Positions 54,776 through 62,850 of a stretch of 64,000 nucleotides of DNA are shown piece by piece. Position 1 is the stretch's first letter. Every line of letters starts with the position of its first letter. The translations under genes were made by a program, and so were the position numbers. Origin of the DNA: an uncultured Clostridium sp. (GTDB lineage Bacteria > Bacillota_A > Clostridia > TANB77 > CAG-508); contig CANCZH010000001.1 in the NCBI GenBank assembly GCA_947382445.1, positions 1 to 64,000 on the forward strand, written 5' to 3'. Below the pieces are notes generated by a model that did no database searches, was not told the origin of the DNA, and saw only the letters and a list, made by a program, of their open reading frames with translations.

Positions 54776-54804
54776 TTGACATTAAAAAAATACTGCGGTA
54801 TAAT
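54776..54804 (+). promoter_or_regulatory. Consensus promoter of rpmF
   Basis: TTGACA (54776-54781) and TATAAT (54799-54804) are 17 bases apart, matching the full sigma-A consensus, as expected for a ribosomal-protein gene. Confidence 0.9.
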
Positions 54805-54878
54805 CTTTTAGTAACTTATCAAAGAGATAATTAACAACTATATATATAAAATACTAGAAAAAGCAAGGAGGGATTATA

Positions 54879-55067
54879 ATGGCACAACCAAAAAGAAGAT
54901 GGTCTAAAGCTAGAACAGGTTTAAAAAGATCAACATGGAAAATAGAAGAAAAGAATTTAGCTACATGCCCACATTGCCACGAACCAATTATGCAACATAG
55001 AGTTTGCTCAAATTGTGGATATTATAATGGAAAAGAAGTAGTAGCAGTTAAAACTGATAAAAAATAA
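54879..55067 (+). CDS. rpmF: Ribosomal protein L32 (zinc-binding form)
   Basis: The 62-residue protein begins AQPKRRWSKARTGLKRS and has the zinc ribbon CPHC (28-31) and CSNC (41-44), the C+ form. AAGGAGGG precedes the ATG. It is a monocistronic unit between a consensus promoter and a strong terminator. The usual yceD neighbour is absent. Confidence 0.97.
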   Translation: MAQPKRRWSKARTGLKRSTWKIEEKNLATCPHCHEPIMQHRVCSNCGYYNGKEVVAVKTDKK

Positions 55068-55098
55068 AACACATTTTAAAATGTGTTTTATTTTTTTT
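55063..55098 (+). terminator. Intrinsic terminator after rpmF
   Basis: AATAAAACACATTTT and AAAATGTGTTTTATT (55063-55092) form a 30-base perfect palindrome followed by eight T. It overlaps the stop codon. Confidence 0.85.
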
Positions 55099-55123
55099 AT
55101 GAAATCATAAATTTAAAAGTATA

Positions 55124-55205
55124 ACTCCAAAATAATTATCACATGTATTTTTTGACTCCCGATTCTCAAAATTTAAAAAAATACATATGATAATTATTTT
55201 GGGGT
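55124..55205 (+). repeat. Large intergenic inverted repeat upstream of der
   Basis: A 30-base arm (55124-55153, beginning ACTCCAAAATAATTATC) pairs with 55176-55205 with one C-A mismatch and one G-T pair, around a 22-base loop containing GACTCCCGATTCTC. TTTTT follows the right arm. It is separate from the rpmF terminator. It might be a structured RNA, a MITE-like element or a second terminator. Confidence 0.75.
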
Positions 55206-55271
55206 TTTTGTTGAAATTTATGCCAATATATTATAAAATGTATATGTTTTAATAGGATAGAGGTGAAAAGT

Positions 55272-56603
55272 ATGTCAAAACCAGTAGTCGCAATAATTGG
55301 AAGACCAAATGTAGGAAAATCTACTTTTTTTAATTATATAGTTGGACAAAGAATATCAATAGTTGAAGATGTTCCAGGAGTAACAAGAGATAGAGTATAT
55401 GCAGAATCAAATTGGAGAGGAAGAGATTTTACTGTTATCGATACAGCAGGAATTGAAGAACTTTCAGGAGATACTATTGTAAATCAAATGAGAGAGCAAG
55501 TTGATATTGCTATATCTGTTGCCGATGTAATAATTTTCTTAACAGATATTAGACAAGGTGTTACAGCAGATGACCAAGAAATAGCAATGATGCTTAAAAA
55601 ATCTAAAAAGCCAGTTGTTCTTGTTTGCAATAAAGCTGATAATTTTGGAAAAGACCCTATGGAATTATATGAGTTTTATAATTTAGGAATTGGAACACCA
55701 ATAGCCCTTTCAGCATCAAATGCTATTGGAGTTGGTGATGTTTTAGATGCAATATATGAAAATTTTCCAGAACCAGTAGAAAATGAAGATGAAAAAGAAG
55801 TTATTAAAGTTGCAATAATTGGAAAACCTAATGTTGGAAAATCTTCTTTAGTAAATAAAATTTTAGGTGAAAATAGAGTTATAGTAAGCAATATTGCTGG
55901 AACTACTCGTGATGCAATTGACTCAGAATTTGAAAATGAATTTGGAAAATATGTTTTTATAGATACAGCAGGAATAAGAAGAAAAAGTAAAGTAAAAGAA
56001 AACATTGAAAAATATAGTGTAATGAGGTCAAATTTAGCTATTGAAAGAGCTGATGTTTGCATAATGATGATAGATGCGAATGAAGGTGTTAGTGAACAAG
56101 ATTCTAAAATTATTGGTGAAGCTCATGAAGCTGGAAAAGGAATAATAATAGCTGTAAATAAATGGGATGAAATTGAAAAAGATAATCATACAATTGAACA
56201 ATTTAAAAAAGATGTTTATAATGAATTACCTTTTGCAACATATGCTCCAATAGTTTTTATATCTGCCAAAACAGGACAACGTGTTAATAAATTATTTGAA
56301 ATGATTAATAACGTTGCAAATCAAAATAGCATAAGAATTAGTACGGCAGTATTAAATCAAGTTATTAATGAAGCTATTGCAGTAGTTCAACCACCAACAG
56401 ATAAAGGAAAAAGACTAAAAATATTTTATGCTACTCAAGCTACAACAAAGCCACCAACATTTGTTATATTTGTTAACAAAAAAGAATTATTCCATTTTTC
56501 TTATGAAAGATACTTAGTAAATTGCATAAGAAATAATTTTGGATTAGAAGGAACACCAGTTAGAATTATTGTACGAGAGAAGAAAGATGATAAGGAGGAT
56601 TAA
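55272..56603 (+). CDS. der: Ribosome assembly GTPase Der (EngA)
   Basis: Der is the double-GTPase for 50S assembly. Both G domains are visible: GRPNVGKST (about 10-18) with NKAD, and GKPNVGKSS (about 186) with NKWD. The C-terminal KH-like domain ends GTPVRIIVREKK. ATG 55272 follows GAGGTG; GTG 55263 is also in frame but inside the site. It is 443 residues. Confidence 0.96.
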   Translation: MSKPVVAIIGRPNVGKSTFFNYIVGQRISIVEDVPGVTRDRVYAESNWRGRDFTVIDTAGIEELSGDTIVNQMREQVDIAISVADVIIFLTDIRQGVTADDQEIAMMLKKSKKPVVLVCNKADNFGKDPMELYEFYNLGIGTPIALSASNAIGVGDVLDAIYENFPEPVENEDEKEVIKVAIIGKPNVGKSSLVNKILGENRVIVSNIAGTTRDAIDSEFENEFGKYVFIDTAGIRRKSKVKENIEKYSVMRSNLAIERADVCIMMIDANEGVSEQDSKIIGEAHEAGKGIIIAVNKWDEIEKDNHTIEQFKKDVYNELPFATYAPIVFISAKTGQRVNKLFEMINNVANQNSIRISTAVLNQVINEAIAVVQPPTDKGKRLKIFYATQATTKPPTFVIFVNKKELFHFSYERYLVNCIRNNFGLEGTPVRIIVREKKDDKED

Positions 56604-56605
56604 AT

Positions 56606-57220
56606 ATGGCAATATATTTATTAGTTGCTCTTATTTCATATTTTATTGGAAGTATAAGTTTTTCTGTTATTTTTACAAAGAAAATAGCAGGATTTGATGT
56701 AAGAGAAAAAGGAAGTAAAAATGCTGGAAGCACAAATGTACTTCGTACAGCTGGAAAGGGAATAGCTGCTCTAACACTTGTGTGTGATATATTGAAAGGC
56801 GTTATAGCTGTTCTTGTAGCAATTGGAATTGGAAAAATAGATAATTTTGAAAATACAGAGTATTTAGTTCAAATTGCAGGATTAATGGTAGTTTTAGGAC
56901 ATACTTTTCCAGTATTTTTTGGATTTAAAGGTGGAAAAGGTGTTGCTACAAGTTTAGGTATTATATTATTAACAAATTGGCAAATTGGATTAATTTGTTT
57001 AGTATTTGCTTTAACTTTAATTATACTAACTAGAATGGTTTCACTTGGGTCTGTTGCTGCTGCAATTTTATTCCCAATACTAACAATATTTATTACTGAA
57101 AATTATATTGTTCCAGGTGATTATAGAATATTTGGTATTTTACTTGGAATATTCGTTTGTTTTAATCATAGAAGTAATATTAATCGTTTACTTCATGGAA
57201 CTGAGAATAAATTATTTTAA
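56606..57220 (+). CDS. plsY: Acyl-phosphate:glycerol-3-phosphate acyltransferase
   Basis: PlsY makes lysophosphatidic acid in the membrane. The 204-residue protein has about five helices. Motifs are YFIGSISFSVIF, GSKNAGSTNVLR (about 36-47) and GHTFPVFFGFKGGKGVAT (about 100-117). It lies 2 bases after der, with AAGGAGG in the end of der, and before gpsA. Confidence 0.94.
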   Translation: MAIYLLVALISYFIGSISFSVIFTKKIAGFDVREKGSKNAGSTNVLRTAGKGIAALTLVCDILKGVIAVLVAIGIGKIDNFENTEYLVQIAGLMVVLGHTFPVFFGFKGGKGVATSLGIILLTNWQIGLICLVFALTLIILTRMVSLGSVAAAILFPILTIFITENYIVPGDYRIFGILLGIFVCFNHRSNINRLLHGTENKLF

Positions 57221-57287
57221 AAAGAATTATAGCTTTAAATTTAAGTTAGGAAAGTTAATTTTATATTTTTAGGAGGAAAAATAAACA

Positions 57288-58274
57288 ATGAAAAATATTA
57301 CAATTGTAGGAAGTGGAAGCTGGGGAGTTGCACTTGCTATTTATTTAGCTGGACAAGGGAATAAAATAAAAATATGGTCTTTTGCAGAGGAAGAAAGAGA
57401 CTTAATAAATAATGAAAGAAAATGCAAATTTTTACCTAATGCTGTTATTCCAGATGGTGTATCTTGTACAACTGATATGGAAGAAGCTATTGAGGGAGCT
57501 GAATTTATATTACATGTTACTCCATCTAAATTTACAAGAAATATTGTAAAACAATATAAACCATTTATAAAAGAAAGTCAGGGAGTAGTTGTTTGTTCAA
57601 AAGGATTTGAATCTGAAACAATGAAAACATTAGATGAAATTGTTTCAGAAGAATTGCCTAATAATAAAATTGGAGTACTTTCTGGGCCTAGCCATGCAGA
57701 AGAAGTTTCTGTACTTATACCAACTGCACTAGTTGTAGCTTCAAAAGATGATGAACTAATGAAACAAGTAGTTGATGCTTTTAGCAGTAACAAAATGAGA
57801 ATATATACTTCAAAAGATGTTAAAGGTGCAGAACTTGGAGGGGCCCTAAAAAATATTATAGCTTTTTGTGCAGGAATATGTGCAGGTTTAGAGCTTGGAG
57901 ATAATACTTTTGCAGCATTATTAACTAGAGGCTTACTTGAAATTTCAAGATTGGGTGTTGCTCTTGGTGGAAAAAAAGATACTTTTTATGGATTAACAGG
58001 ACTTGGAGATTTAATTGTTACATGCAATAGTATGCATAGTAGAAATAGAAGAGCAGGAATGTTAATTGGTAAAGGATATTCAATTGAAGAGGCAAAAAAA
58101 GAAGTTGGAATGGTAATAGAAAGTATTGATAATATAGAAGTTGCATATAAACTTTCAAAATTGCACAACATAGAAGTACCAATAATTGATACAGTATATA
58201 ATGTATTATATAATAATTTAAATCCAAAAGAAGCTGTTAATATGCTTATGACTAGGAATTTAAAAGAAGAATAA
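57288..58274 (+). CDS. gpsA: NAD(P)-dependent glycerol-3-phosphate dehydrogenase
   Basis: GpsA supplies G3P to PlsY. It has the Rossmann motif GSGSWGVALA (about 7-16), SGPSHAEEV, KNIIAFCAGICAGLELGDN with the catalytic Lys, and RNRRAG. At 328 residues it is normal. AGGAGG precedes the ATG. Confidence 0.96.
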   Translation: MKNITIVGSGSWGVALAIYLAGQGNKIKIWSFAEEERDLINNERKCKFLPNAVIPDGVSCTTDMEEAIEGAEFILHVTPSKFTRNIVKQYKPFIKESQGVVVCSKGFESETMKTLDEIVSEELPNNKIGVLSGPSHAEEVSVLIPTALVVASKDDELMKQVVDAFSSNKMRIYTSKDVKGAELGGALKNIIAFCAGICAGLELGDNTFAALLTRGLLEISRLGVALGGKKDTFYGLTGLGDLIVTCNSMHSRNRRAGMLIGKGYSIEEAKKEVGMVIESIDNIEVAYKLSKLHNIEVPIIDTVYNVLYNNLNPKEAVNMLMTRNLKEE

Positions 58275-58295
58275 AATAGAAGAGGTGTTTTAGAA

Positions 58296-58793
58296 ATGGG
58301 ATTTTTTGATGGAATAAGTAAAAAGGTTTCAGAAACTACAAATAGTATACAAGAAACAACTAGTAAAATACAAAGAGAAAGTAAATGCAAAAAAACAATA
58401 GCCGAAAATAAATCTAAAATAGAAAGTCTTTATGCTGAAATAGGTAAGAAAGTTTATGAAAATAGAAAAATAAATGAAGATTTAATGACATATGTTGAAG
58501 AAAAGACAAATGAAATAGATAAAATGTTAAATGAAAATGAAGAATTACAAAAAGAAATTTTAAAATTAAATAACAAAAAAGTATGTCCAAATTGTAAAGC
58601 TGAAATTGATATAACTACTACATTCTGTCCTCAATGTGGAAAAGAACAAGAAAAAGTGGAAATAGAAGCTTTTATTCCTAATGGAAAAAGAAAATGTTCA
58701 GGATGCAATGAAATTATAGATGATAAAAATATATTTTGTCCAAATTGTGGAACTAAAAAGGAAGAAGTAGTAGAAGAAAAGAAAGAAGAATAA
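58296..58793 (+). CDS. Coiled-coil zinc-ribbon protein
   Basis: The 165-residue protein has a polar N-terminal part with a coiled coil (about 30-92) and two zinc ribbons: CPNC...CPQC (about 95-113) and CSGC...CPNC (about 131-150). It ends in a Glu/Lys tail. Family function is unknown. It begins 21 bases after gpsA and ends one base before dtd. Confidence 0.75.
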   Translation: MGFFDGISKKVSETTNSIQETTSKIQRESKCKKTIAENKSKIESLYAEIGKKVYENRKINEDLMTYVEEKTNEIDKMLNENEELQKEILKLNNKKVCPNCKAEIDITTTFCPQCGKEQEKVEIEAFIPNGKRKCSGCNEIIDDKNIFCPNCGTKKEEVVEEKKEE

Positions 58794-58794
58794 T

Positions 58795-59232
58795 ATGAAA
58801 TTAGTTGTACAAAGAGTAAAAAATGCAAAAGTTACAGTAAATAATAAAATAGTAGGAAGTATCAATGAGGGCTTCATGGTATTACTTGGAGTTACTCATT
58901 CTGATATTAAAGAAACTGCAGATTACTTAGTTAAGAAATTGTGTAATTTGAGAGTTTTTAAAGATGAAAATGAAAAAATGAATTTATCTATAAAAGATAT
59001 TGATGGTGAATTATTAATAGTTTCACAATTTACTTTGTATGCAGACTGCCAAAGTGGAAATAGACCTAGTTTTATAAATAGTGCTAAACCAGAATATGCA
59101 AATGAGATATATGAGTATTTTGTACAGAAATGTGCTAATGAAGTCAAAAGAGTTGAAACTGGCGAATTTGGAGCTAATATGCAAGTTGAACTATTAAATG
59201 ATGGACCAGTTACAATTATTTTAGAAAAATAA
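58795..59232 (+). CDS. dtd: D-aminoacyl-tRNA deacylase
   Basis: Dtd removes D-amino acids from charged tRNA. It has MKLVVQRVKNAKVTV, the SQFTLYAD motif (about 77) and the NDGPVTIILE end with the GP motif of the active site. It is 145 residues, the family norm. The ATG lies one base after the stop of the zinc-ribbon gene. Confidence 0.95.
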   Translation: MKLVVQRVKNAKVTVNNKIVGSINEGFMVLLGVTHSDIKETADYLVKKLCNLRVFKDENEKMNLSIKDIDGELLIVSQFTLYADCQSGNRPSFINSAKPEYANEIYEYFVQKCANEVKRVETGEFGANMQVELLNDGPVTIILEK

Positions 59233-59508
59233 TTAATAAGGATATCTTTCATATAAATACTTTATAATTTCATTTACGTTAGAATTAGTGATTTTTATAT
59301 AAATATCTTCATCAAGATTTATCCACGCAGAGATAGGATATTTATCATTATTGTCAACAATAATAGAAATTAAGTCTACTAGTTCTATTGGATTATCAAA
59401 AGAAATATTTTCCATTGTATTTGAAATATTTTTATTATAATATTTATTTAAGAAAGATGATAATAAACTTTCATCTTGACAATATAGGCTTATTTTAGGT
59501 TTTAACAT
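59233..59508 (-). CDS. Small hypothetical protein on the minus strand
   Basis: This 91-residue frame is the only minus-strand gene I support. Read on its own strand, AGAAAGGA lies about 7 bases before ATG, and TATAAA occurs further upstream. The protein (MLKPKISLYCQDESLL..., ending YLYERYPY) is soluble and acidic, with no family I recognise. Its stop codon directly abuts the dtd stop (59230-59232), so the genes are convergent without spacing. Confidence 0.65.
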   Translation of the reverse strand: MLKPKISLYCQDESLLSSFLNKYYNKNISNTMENISFDNPIELVDLISIIVDNNDKYPISAWINLDEDIYIKITNSNVNEIIKYLYERYPY

Positions 59509-59598
59509 TTTATATCCTTTCTATATAATCATTTTATAGTAGTATTTGCAGAAATTATTAAAAAAATGTTAAAAAACATAAAAAAATATAAAAAAGCC

Positions 59599-59628
59599 TT
59601 GCATTGATTTTTTAGAATATGTTATAAT
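59599..59628 (+). promoter_or_regulatory. Promoter of the IPDTG surface-protein gene
   Basis: TTGCAT (59599-59604) and TATAAT (59623-59628) are spaced by 18 bases. Confidence 0.65.
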
Positions 59629-59663
59629 ATTAATGAATTTAAAGAGAATGAAGGAGTAAATAG

Positions 59664-59999
59664 ATGAAGAATATAAATAAATTAAAATTAATAACAATAG
59701 GATTAATGATATTATTAGTAATATGTTATGCTAAAACAAGTTTTGCAGCAGCAACTCAGATTACATCAATTTCAACAAGTTCTGGAAATTCTGCTAACAA
59801 TGTAGTAAATAATCTCCCAAATGGTGTTAATACAGTAGTAAATGAGCCAACAAATAATAGTTATAATAATTATAATAATGTAGTAAATAATATACCAGAT
59901 ACTGGTGCAGAGTCATATACAGCAATAATGATTTTAATTGTTTTAACTTCTATTTCAACTGTTTATACATATATAAAAGTAAAAAAATATAATTTATAA
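59664..59999 (+). CDS. Small secreted protein with an LPXTG-like (IPDTG) C-terminus
   Basis: The 111-residue protein has a signal peptide (about 1-30, ending SFAAA), a short Asn/Val/Ser-rich middle with repeated NNVVNNxP segments, and IPDTG (about 79) followed by a hydrophobic helix and the basic tail KVKKYNL. This is the layout of a sortase substrate, though IPDTG is a variant motif and no sortase gene is in the window. It could also stay as a membrane protein. GAAGGAG precedes ATG. Confidence 0.7.
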   Translation: MKNINKLKLITIGLMILLVICYAKTSFAAATQITSISTSSGNSANNVVNNLPNGVNTVVNEPTNNSYNNYNNVVNNIPDTGAESYTAIMILIVLTSISTVYTYIKVKKYNL

Positions 60000-60013
60000 T
60001 ATATATAAAGAAG

Positions 60014-60038
60014 AATCGCGAATAGCGATTTTTTTTTG
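60014..60038 (+). terminator. Intrinsic terminator after the IPDTG gene
   Basis: AATCGC (60014-60019) pairs with GCGATT (60025-60030), loop GAATA, then a run of T. Confidence 0.8.
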
Positions 60039-60074
60039 TGTATTAAAATTGTTAAGGAAGGCAAAATATAAATA

Positions 60075-60122
60075 TTACATTTATGTAACATTATTGAAAA
60101 AACAGTATGTATGCAATATAAT
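60075..60122 (+). promoter_or_regulatory. Promoter with upstream palindrome for the HD-like gene
   Basis: TTGAAA (60094-60099) and TATAAT (60117-60122) are 17 bases apart. TTACAT-TT-ATGTAA (60075-60088) is a perfect palindrome ending 5 bases before the -35 box and could bind a regulator. Confidence 0.6.
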
Positions 60123-60151
60123 ACAGTTATTATATAGGTGGAGGAATTCAT

Positions 60152-60952
60152 ATGGCAACATTTGCTCAATATATATTAAATGAACAAGATTTCATAAAAA
60201 AAGTAGATATTGTAAATTTTTTAAGAAAAAAACAAAATATATATTTTAATACATCTGTTATTTTAAAGGCAGAAATTGCAAGACAATTTATAGATACTAT
60301 GAAATTAGATGTTGATAGAAATATAACTTTAACAGCTTGTTTAATGTATGATTGCTTAAAAAGTGATGTTGCATTTGCAAATTCTAAATATAATAAAACT
60401 GAACAAGAATATAATGAATATTTTAAATTATTAGGATTTTCTGATAGATTTTGTAAAATTTGTGCAGGACATTCTAGAAAAGAAAAAAATGAAAATGAAG
60501 AAAGAGAAAAAGAAAGTGACATTTTGGAGATAGTTGATCAGTTTGGTGCAATGCTAGTCCACAGATCAGATAGGCTTGCTTATTCTGTTGATGAAGCTTT
60601 AGAAATATTAGTAACAAAAAACATGTTAAATACAGATAATAGATATTTAGAAACTTTTAAAGAATTTGTGTATATAATGGAAGATATAGAAGTTAAGATG
60701 TTAGGTCTTTTAAGTAGATTCCAAAAAGACATGAATTGTGTTACAAAAAATGATATTCCAGGTGCTGTAAGAGAATTATATGAGGTAGCGGAAAGAAATG
60801 AGAAAGCATTTGCTCAAAGAGAAGCAGAATTAAGAATGGGTGGAAATTTATTAGATGAATTAAAAAAAGCTAGAGCAAAACTTAAATTATTTGAAGAAGC
60901 TCCATTATTACCAGGATTTGAATTAGAAGATTTAAATAATGAGGAGAAATAG
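60152..60952 (+). CDS. HD-GYP-like domain protein
   Basis: The 266-residue protein has the region ESDILEIVDQFGAMLVHRSDRLAYSVDEAL (residues about 121-150), which resembles the HD-GYP part ADxxDAL...RxYRxAxSxEEAL. A canonical HD pair is not clear; CAGHSRKE may replace the usual H.E block. The last 60 residues are charged. The stop is one base before the EndoQ start, so both are one unit. Catalytic activity is doubtful. Confidence 0.6.
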   Translation: MATFAQYILNEQDFIKKVDIVNFLRKKQNIYFNTSVILKAEIARQFIDTMKLDVDRNITLTACLMYDCLKSDVAFANSKYNKTEQEYNEYFKLLGFSDRFCKICAGHSRKEKNENEEREKESDILEIVDQFGAMLVHRSDRLAYSVDEALEILVTKNMLNTDNRYLETFKEFVYIMEDIEVKMLGLLSRFQKDMNCVTKNDIPGAVRELYEVAERNEKAFAQREAELRMGGNLLDELKKARAKLKLFEEAPLLPGFELEDLNNEEK

Positions 60953-60953
60953 G

Positions 60954-62147
60954 ATGTACGAAGTATTTGCAGATATGCATATTCACATAGGAAGAAGCGA
61001 AAATAATAAACCAATAAAAATAACAGCAGCACGTAGTTTAAATTTTGCTAATATAGCAAAAGAATGTGTGGATAGAAAAGGTATAAATGTTGCAGGAATT
61101 ATAGATTGTGCATCACCATATGTAATTGAAGATATAGAAAGATTTTTAGAGAATGGTGAAGCATATGAAATTCCTGATGGAGGAATAATATATAAAGATA
61201 AATTATGTATTATTTTAGGAAGTGAGATAGAAACTTCAGAAGTAAATGAAAATGGAAAAACAGGAAGTGCACATAATTTGTGCTATTTCCCTAGATTATC
61301 AGATATTAAAGCTTTTTCAAAAGAGATGGAATCACACATTAAGAACATAACATTGAGTTCTCAAAGAGCTAATATTTCAGCATATGAATTAATTGATATT
61401 GTACAAAAGTATAATGGTATTTTGGTTCCAGCTCATGCCTTTACACCACATAAAAGTTTTTATGGGAATTGTACAACAAGATTAGAAAGAATTTTTAAAG
61501 AAAAATATAAAGATATATTTGCGATTGAATTAGGATTAAGTTCTGATACTTTTTTAGCAGACCAAATAAGTGAATTAGAGACTAAAACATTCTTAACTAA
61601 TTCAGATGCCCATTCTCTTCCTAAAATTGCAAGAGAATATAACAAGATGCAATTAGAGGATATTAGTTTTAAGGAATTTGCTATGGCTCTAAAAAATGAA
61701 AATGGAAGAAAAATACTTGCAAATTATGGTTTGGACCCTAAGCTTGGAAAATATCATAGAACATATTGTGAAGTTTGTAATAAAAATATACCAGGAGATG
61801 CTCCTGTTACAGTATGTGACACTTGTGATAGCAGAAATATAACTATGGGAGTTTTTGATAGAATAGAAGTTATAAAAGATAAAGAAAGTACTAAAAGTCC
61901 AGATTTTAGACCAAAATATGTGTATCAGATACCTTTAACTTTTATACCTGGACTTGGTGGAAAAACAATTGATAAATTATTAAGTGCTTTTGATACGGAA
62001 ATGAATATTTTACATAAATTATCTTATGATGATATAGAAGCTGTTGTTGGAAGCAAGATTGCTGAAAATATTGTTGCTGCGAGAGATGGAAAAATGAATA
62101 TTACTGCTGGTGGTGGCGGTGTTTATGGAAAGATTACTAAAGAATAA
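60954..62147 (+). CDS. PHP-domain endonuclease Q-like protein
   Basis: Endonuclease Q cuts DNA at deaminated bases. The PHP domain (about 1-230) has FADMHIHIGRS, GIIDCASP, GSEIETSE, PAHAFTP and TNSDAHSL with metal-binding His/Asp. A zinc finger CEVC...CDTC (about 270-290) and a C-terminal helix-hairpin-helix FIPGLGGKTIDKLL (about 330) follow. ATG 60954 is used; the frame also extends to 60939. The order fits the TIGR00375/EndoQ family. Activity is inferred. Confidence 0.82.
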   Translation: MYEVFADMHIHIGRSENNKPIKITAARSLNFANIAKECVDRKGINVAGIIDCASPYVIEDIERFLENGEAYEIPDGGIIYKDKLCIILGSEIETSEVNENGKTGSAHNLCYFPRLSDIKAFSKEMESHIKNITLSSQRANISAYELIDIVQKYNGILVPAHAFTPHKSFYGNCTTRLERIFKEKYKDIFAIELGLSSDTFLADQISELETKTFLTNSDAHSLPKIAREYNKMQLEDISFKEFAMALKNENGRKILANYGLDPKLGKYHRTYCEVCNKNIPGDAPVTVCDTCDSRNITMGVFDRIEVIKDKESTKSPDFRPKYVYQIPLTFIPGLGGKTIDKLLSAFDTEMNILHKLSYDDIEAVVGSKIAENIVAARDGKMNITAGGGGVYGKITKE

Positions 62148-62174
62148 TATAAATTTGGTAGGAGGAAAATAGTT

Positions 62175-62579
62175 ATGAATTTAGATAAAAAAATAGCAAT
62201 TGTTGTGAGAGAAGACTTATTAACTTGGCAAAAATTGAATGTAACAGCATTTTTAGCCTCTGGATTTGGAACACAAGATATTATGGGTGAAAACTATAAA
62301 GATAAAAGCGGTAAAGTTTATTTACCAATGAGTGGACAACCTATTTTAGTTTATTCTGCAAATAAAGAAGAAATGAAAGCAATTTTAGCTAAAGCAGTTA
62401 ATAGAGAAATTGAAATAAGTGTATATAATGAAGAGATGTTTTCTACTAATAATGATGTTGATAACCGTGCTATGATAGAAAAATATAATACTGATGAAAT
62501 AGAGCCAGTAGGTTTAGGATTATGTGGAAAAAAACAACATGTAGATAAAACTTTACACGGATATAAATTACATCCATAA
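62175..62579 (+). CDS. DUF2000 family protein
   Basis: The 134-residue protein shows KKIAIVVREDLLTWQKLNV, MGENYKDKSGKVYLPMSGQPI and ALGLCGKKQHVDKTLHGYKL-like ends that match DUF2000, a family with a peptidyl-tRNA hydrolase-like fold and unknown role. AGGAGG precedes the ATG. A hairpin follows. Confidence 0.8.
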   Translation: MNLDKKIAIVVREDLLTWQKLNVTAFLASGFGTQDIMGENYKDKSGKVYLPMSGQPILVYSANKEEMKAILAKAVNREIEISVYNEEMFSTNNDVDNRAMIEKYNTDEIEPVGLGLCGKKQHVDKTLHGYKLHP

Positions 62580-62589
62580 TGTATAAAAA

Positions 62590-62613
62590 CTAGAAAATTG
62601 TAAGGTTTTCTAG
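62590..62613 (+). terminator. Hairpin after the DUF2000 gene
   Basis: CTAGAAAA (62590-62597) pairs with TTTTCTAG (62606-62613), loop of 8, then TTTAATAAT. It is likely a weak terminator and lies 12 bases before the tRNA gene. Confidence 0.6.
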
Positions 62614-62624
62614 TTTAATAATAT

Positions 62625-62700
62625 GCCATTATAGCTCAGTTGGTAGAGCAACAGATTCGTAACCTGTAGGTCGGCGGTTCGATTCCGCCTAATGGCTCCA
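62625..62700 (+). tRNA. tRNA-Thr (anticodon CGT), with encoded CCA
   Basis: The 76-base gene folds as a cloverleaf: acceptor GCCATTA/TAATGGC, D-arm GCTC...GAGC, anticodon loop TTCGTAA with CGT at positions 34-36, T-arm GGCGG TTCGATT CCGCC, discriminator T and CCA encoded. The anticodon stem ACAGA/CCTGT has one A-C mismatch next to the loop. It reads ACG. CGG trinucleotides here are in RNA and not codons. Confidence 0.92.
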
Positions 62701-62850
62701 ATGACGTTTTTGTTCGAACTCAAAGAACAGATAGATACAAATATCATTCTGAAAAGGATTATGAAATTGACTCAAAAAGTTGTTATACTATTGTAAAACA
62801 TAAAGTTTATTGATGAAATAACTTTATAATTCGAAAATATAGGAGGAAAA

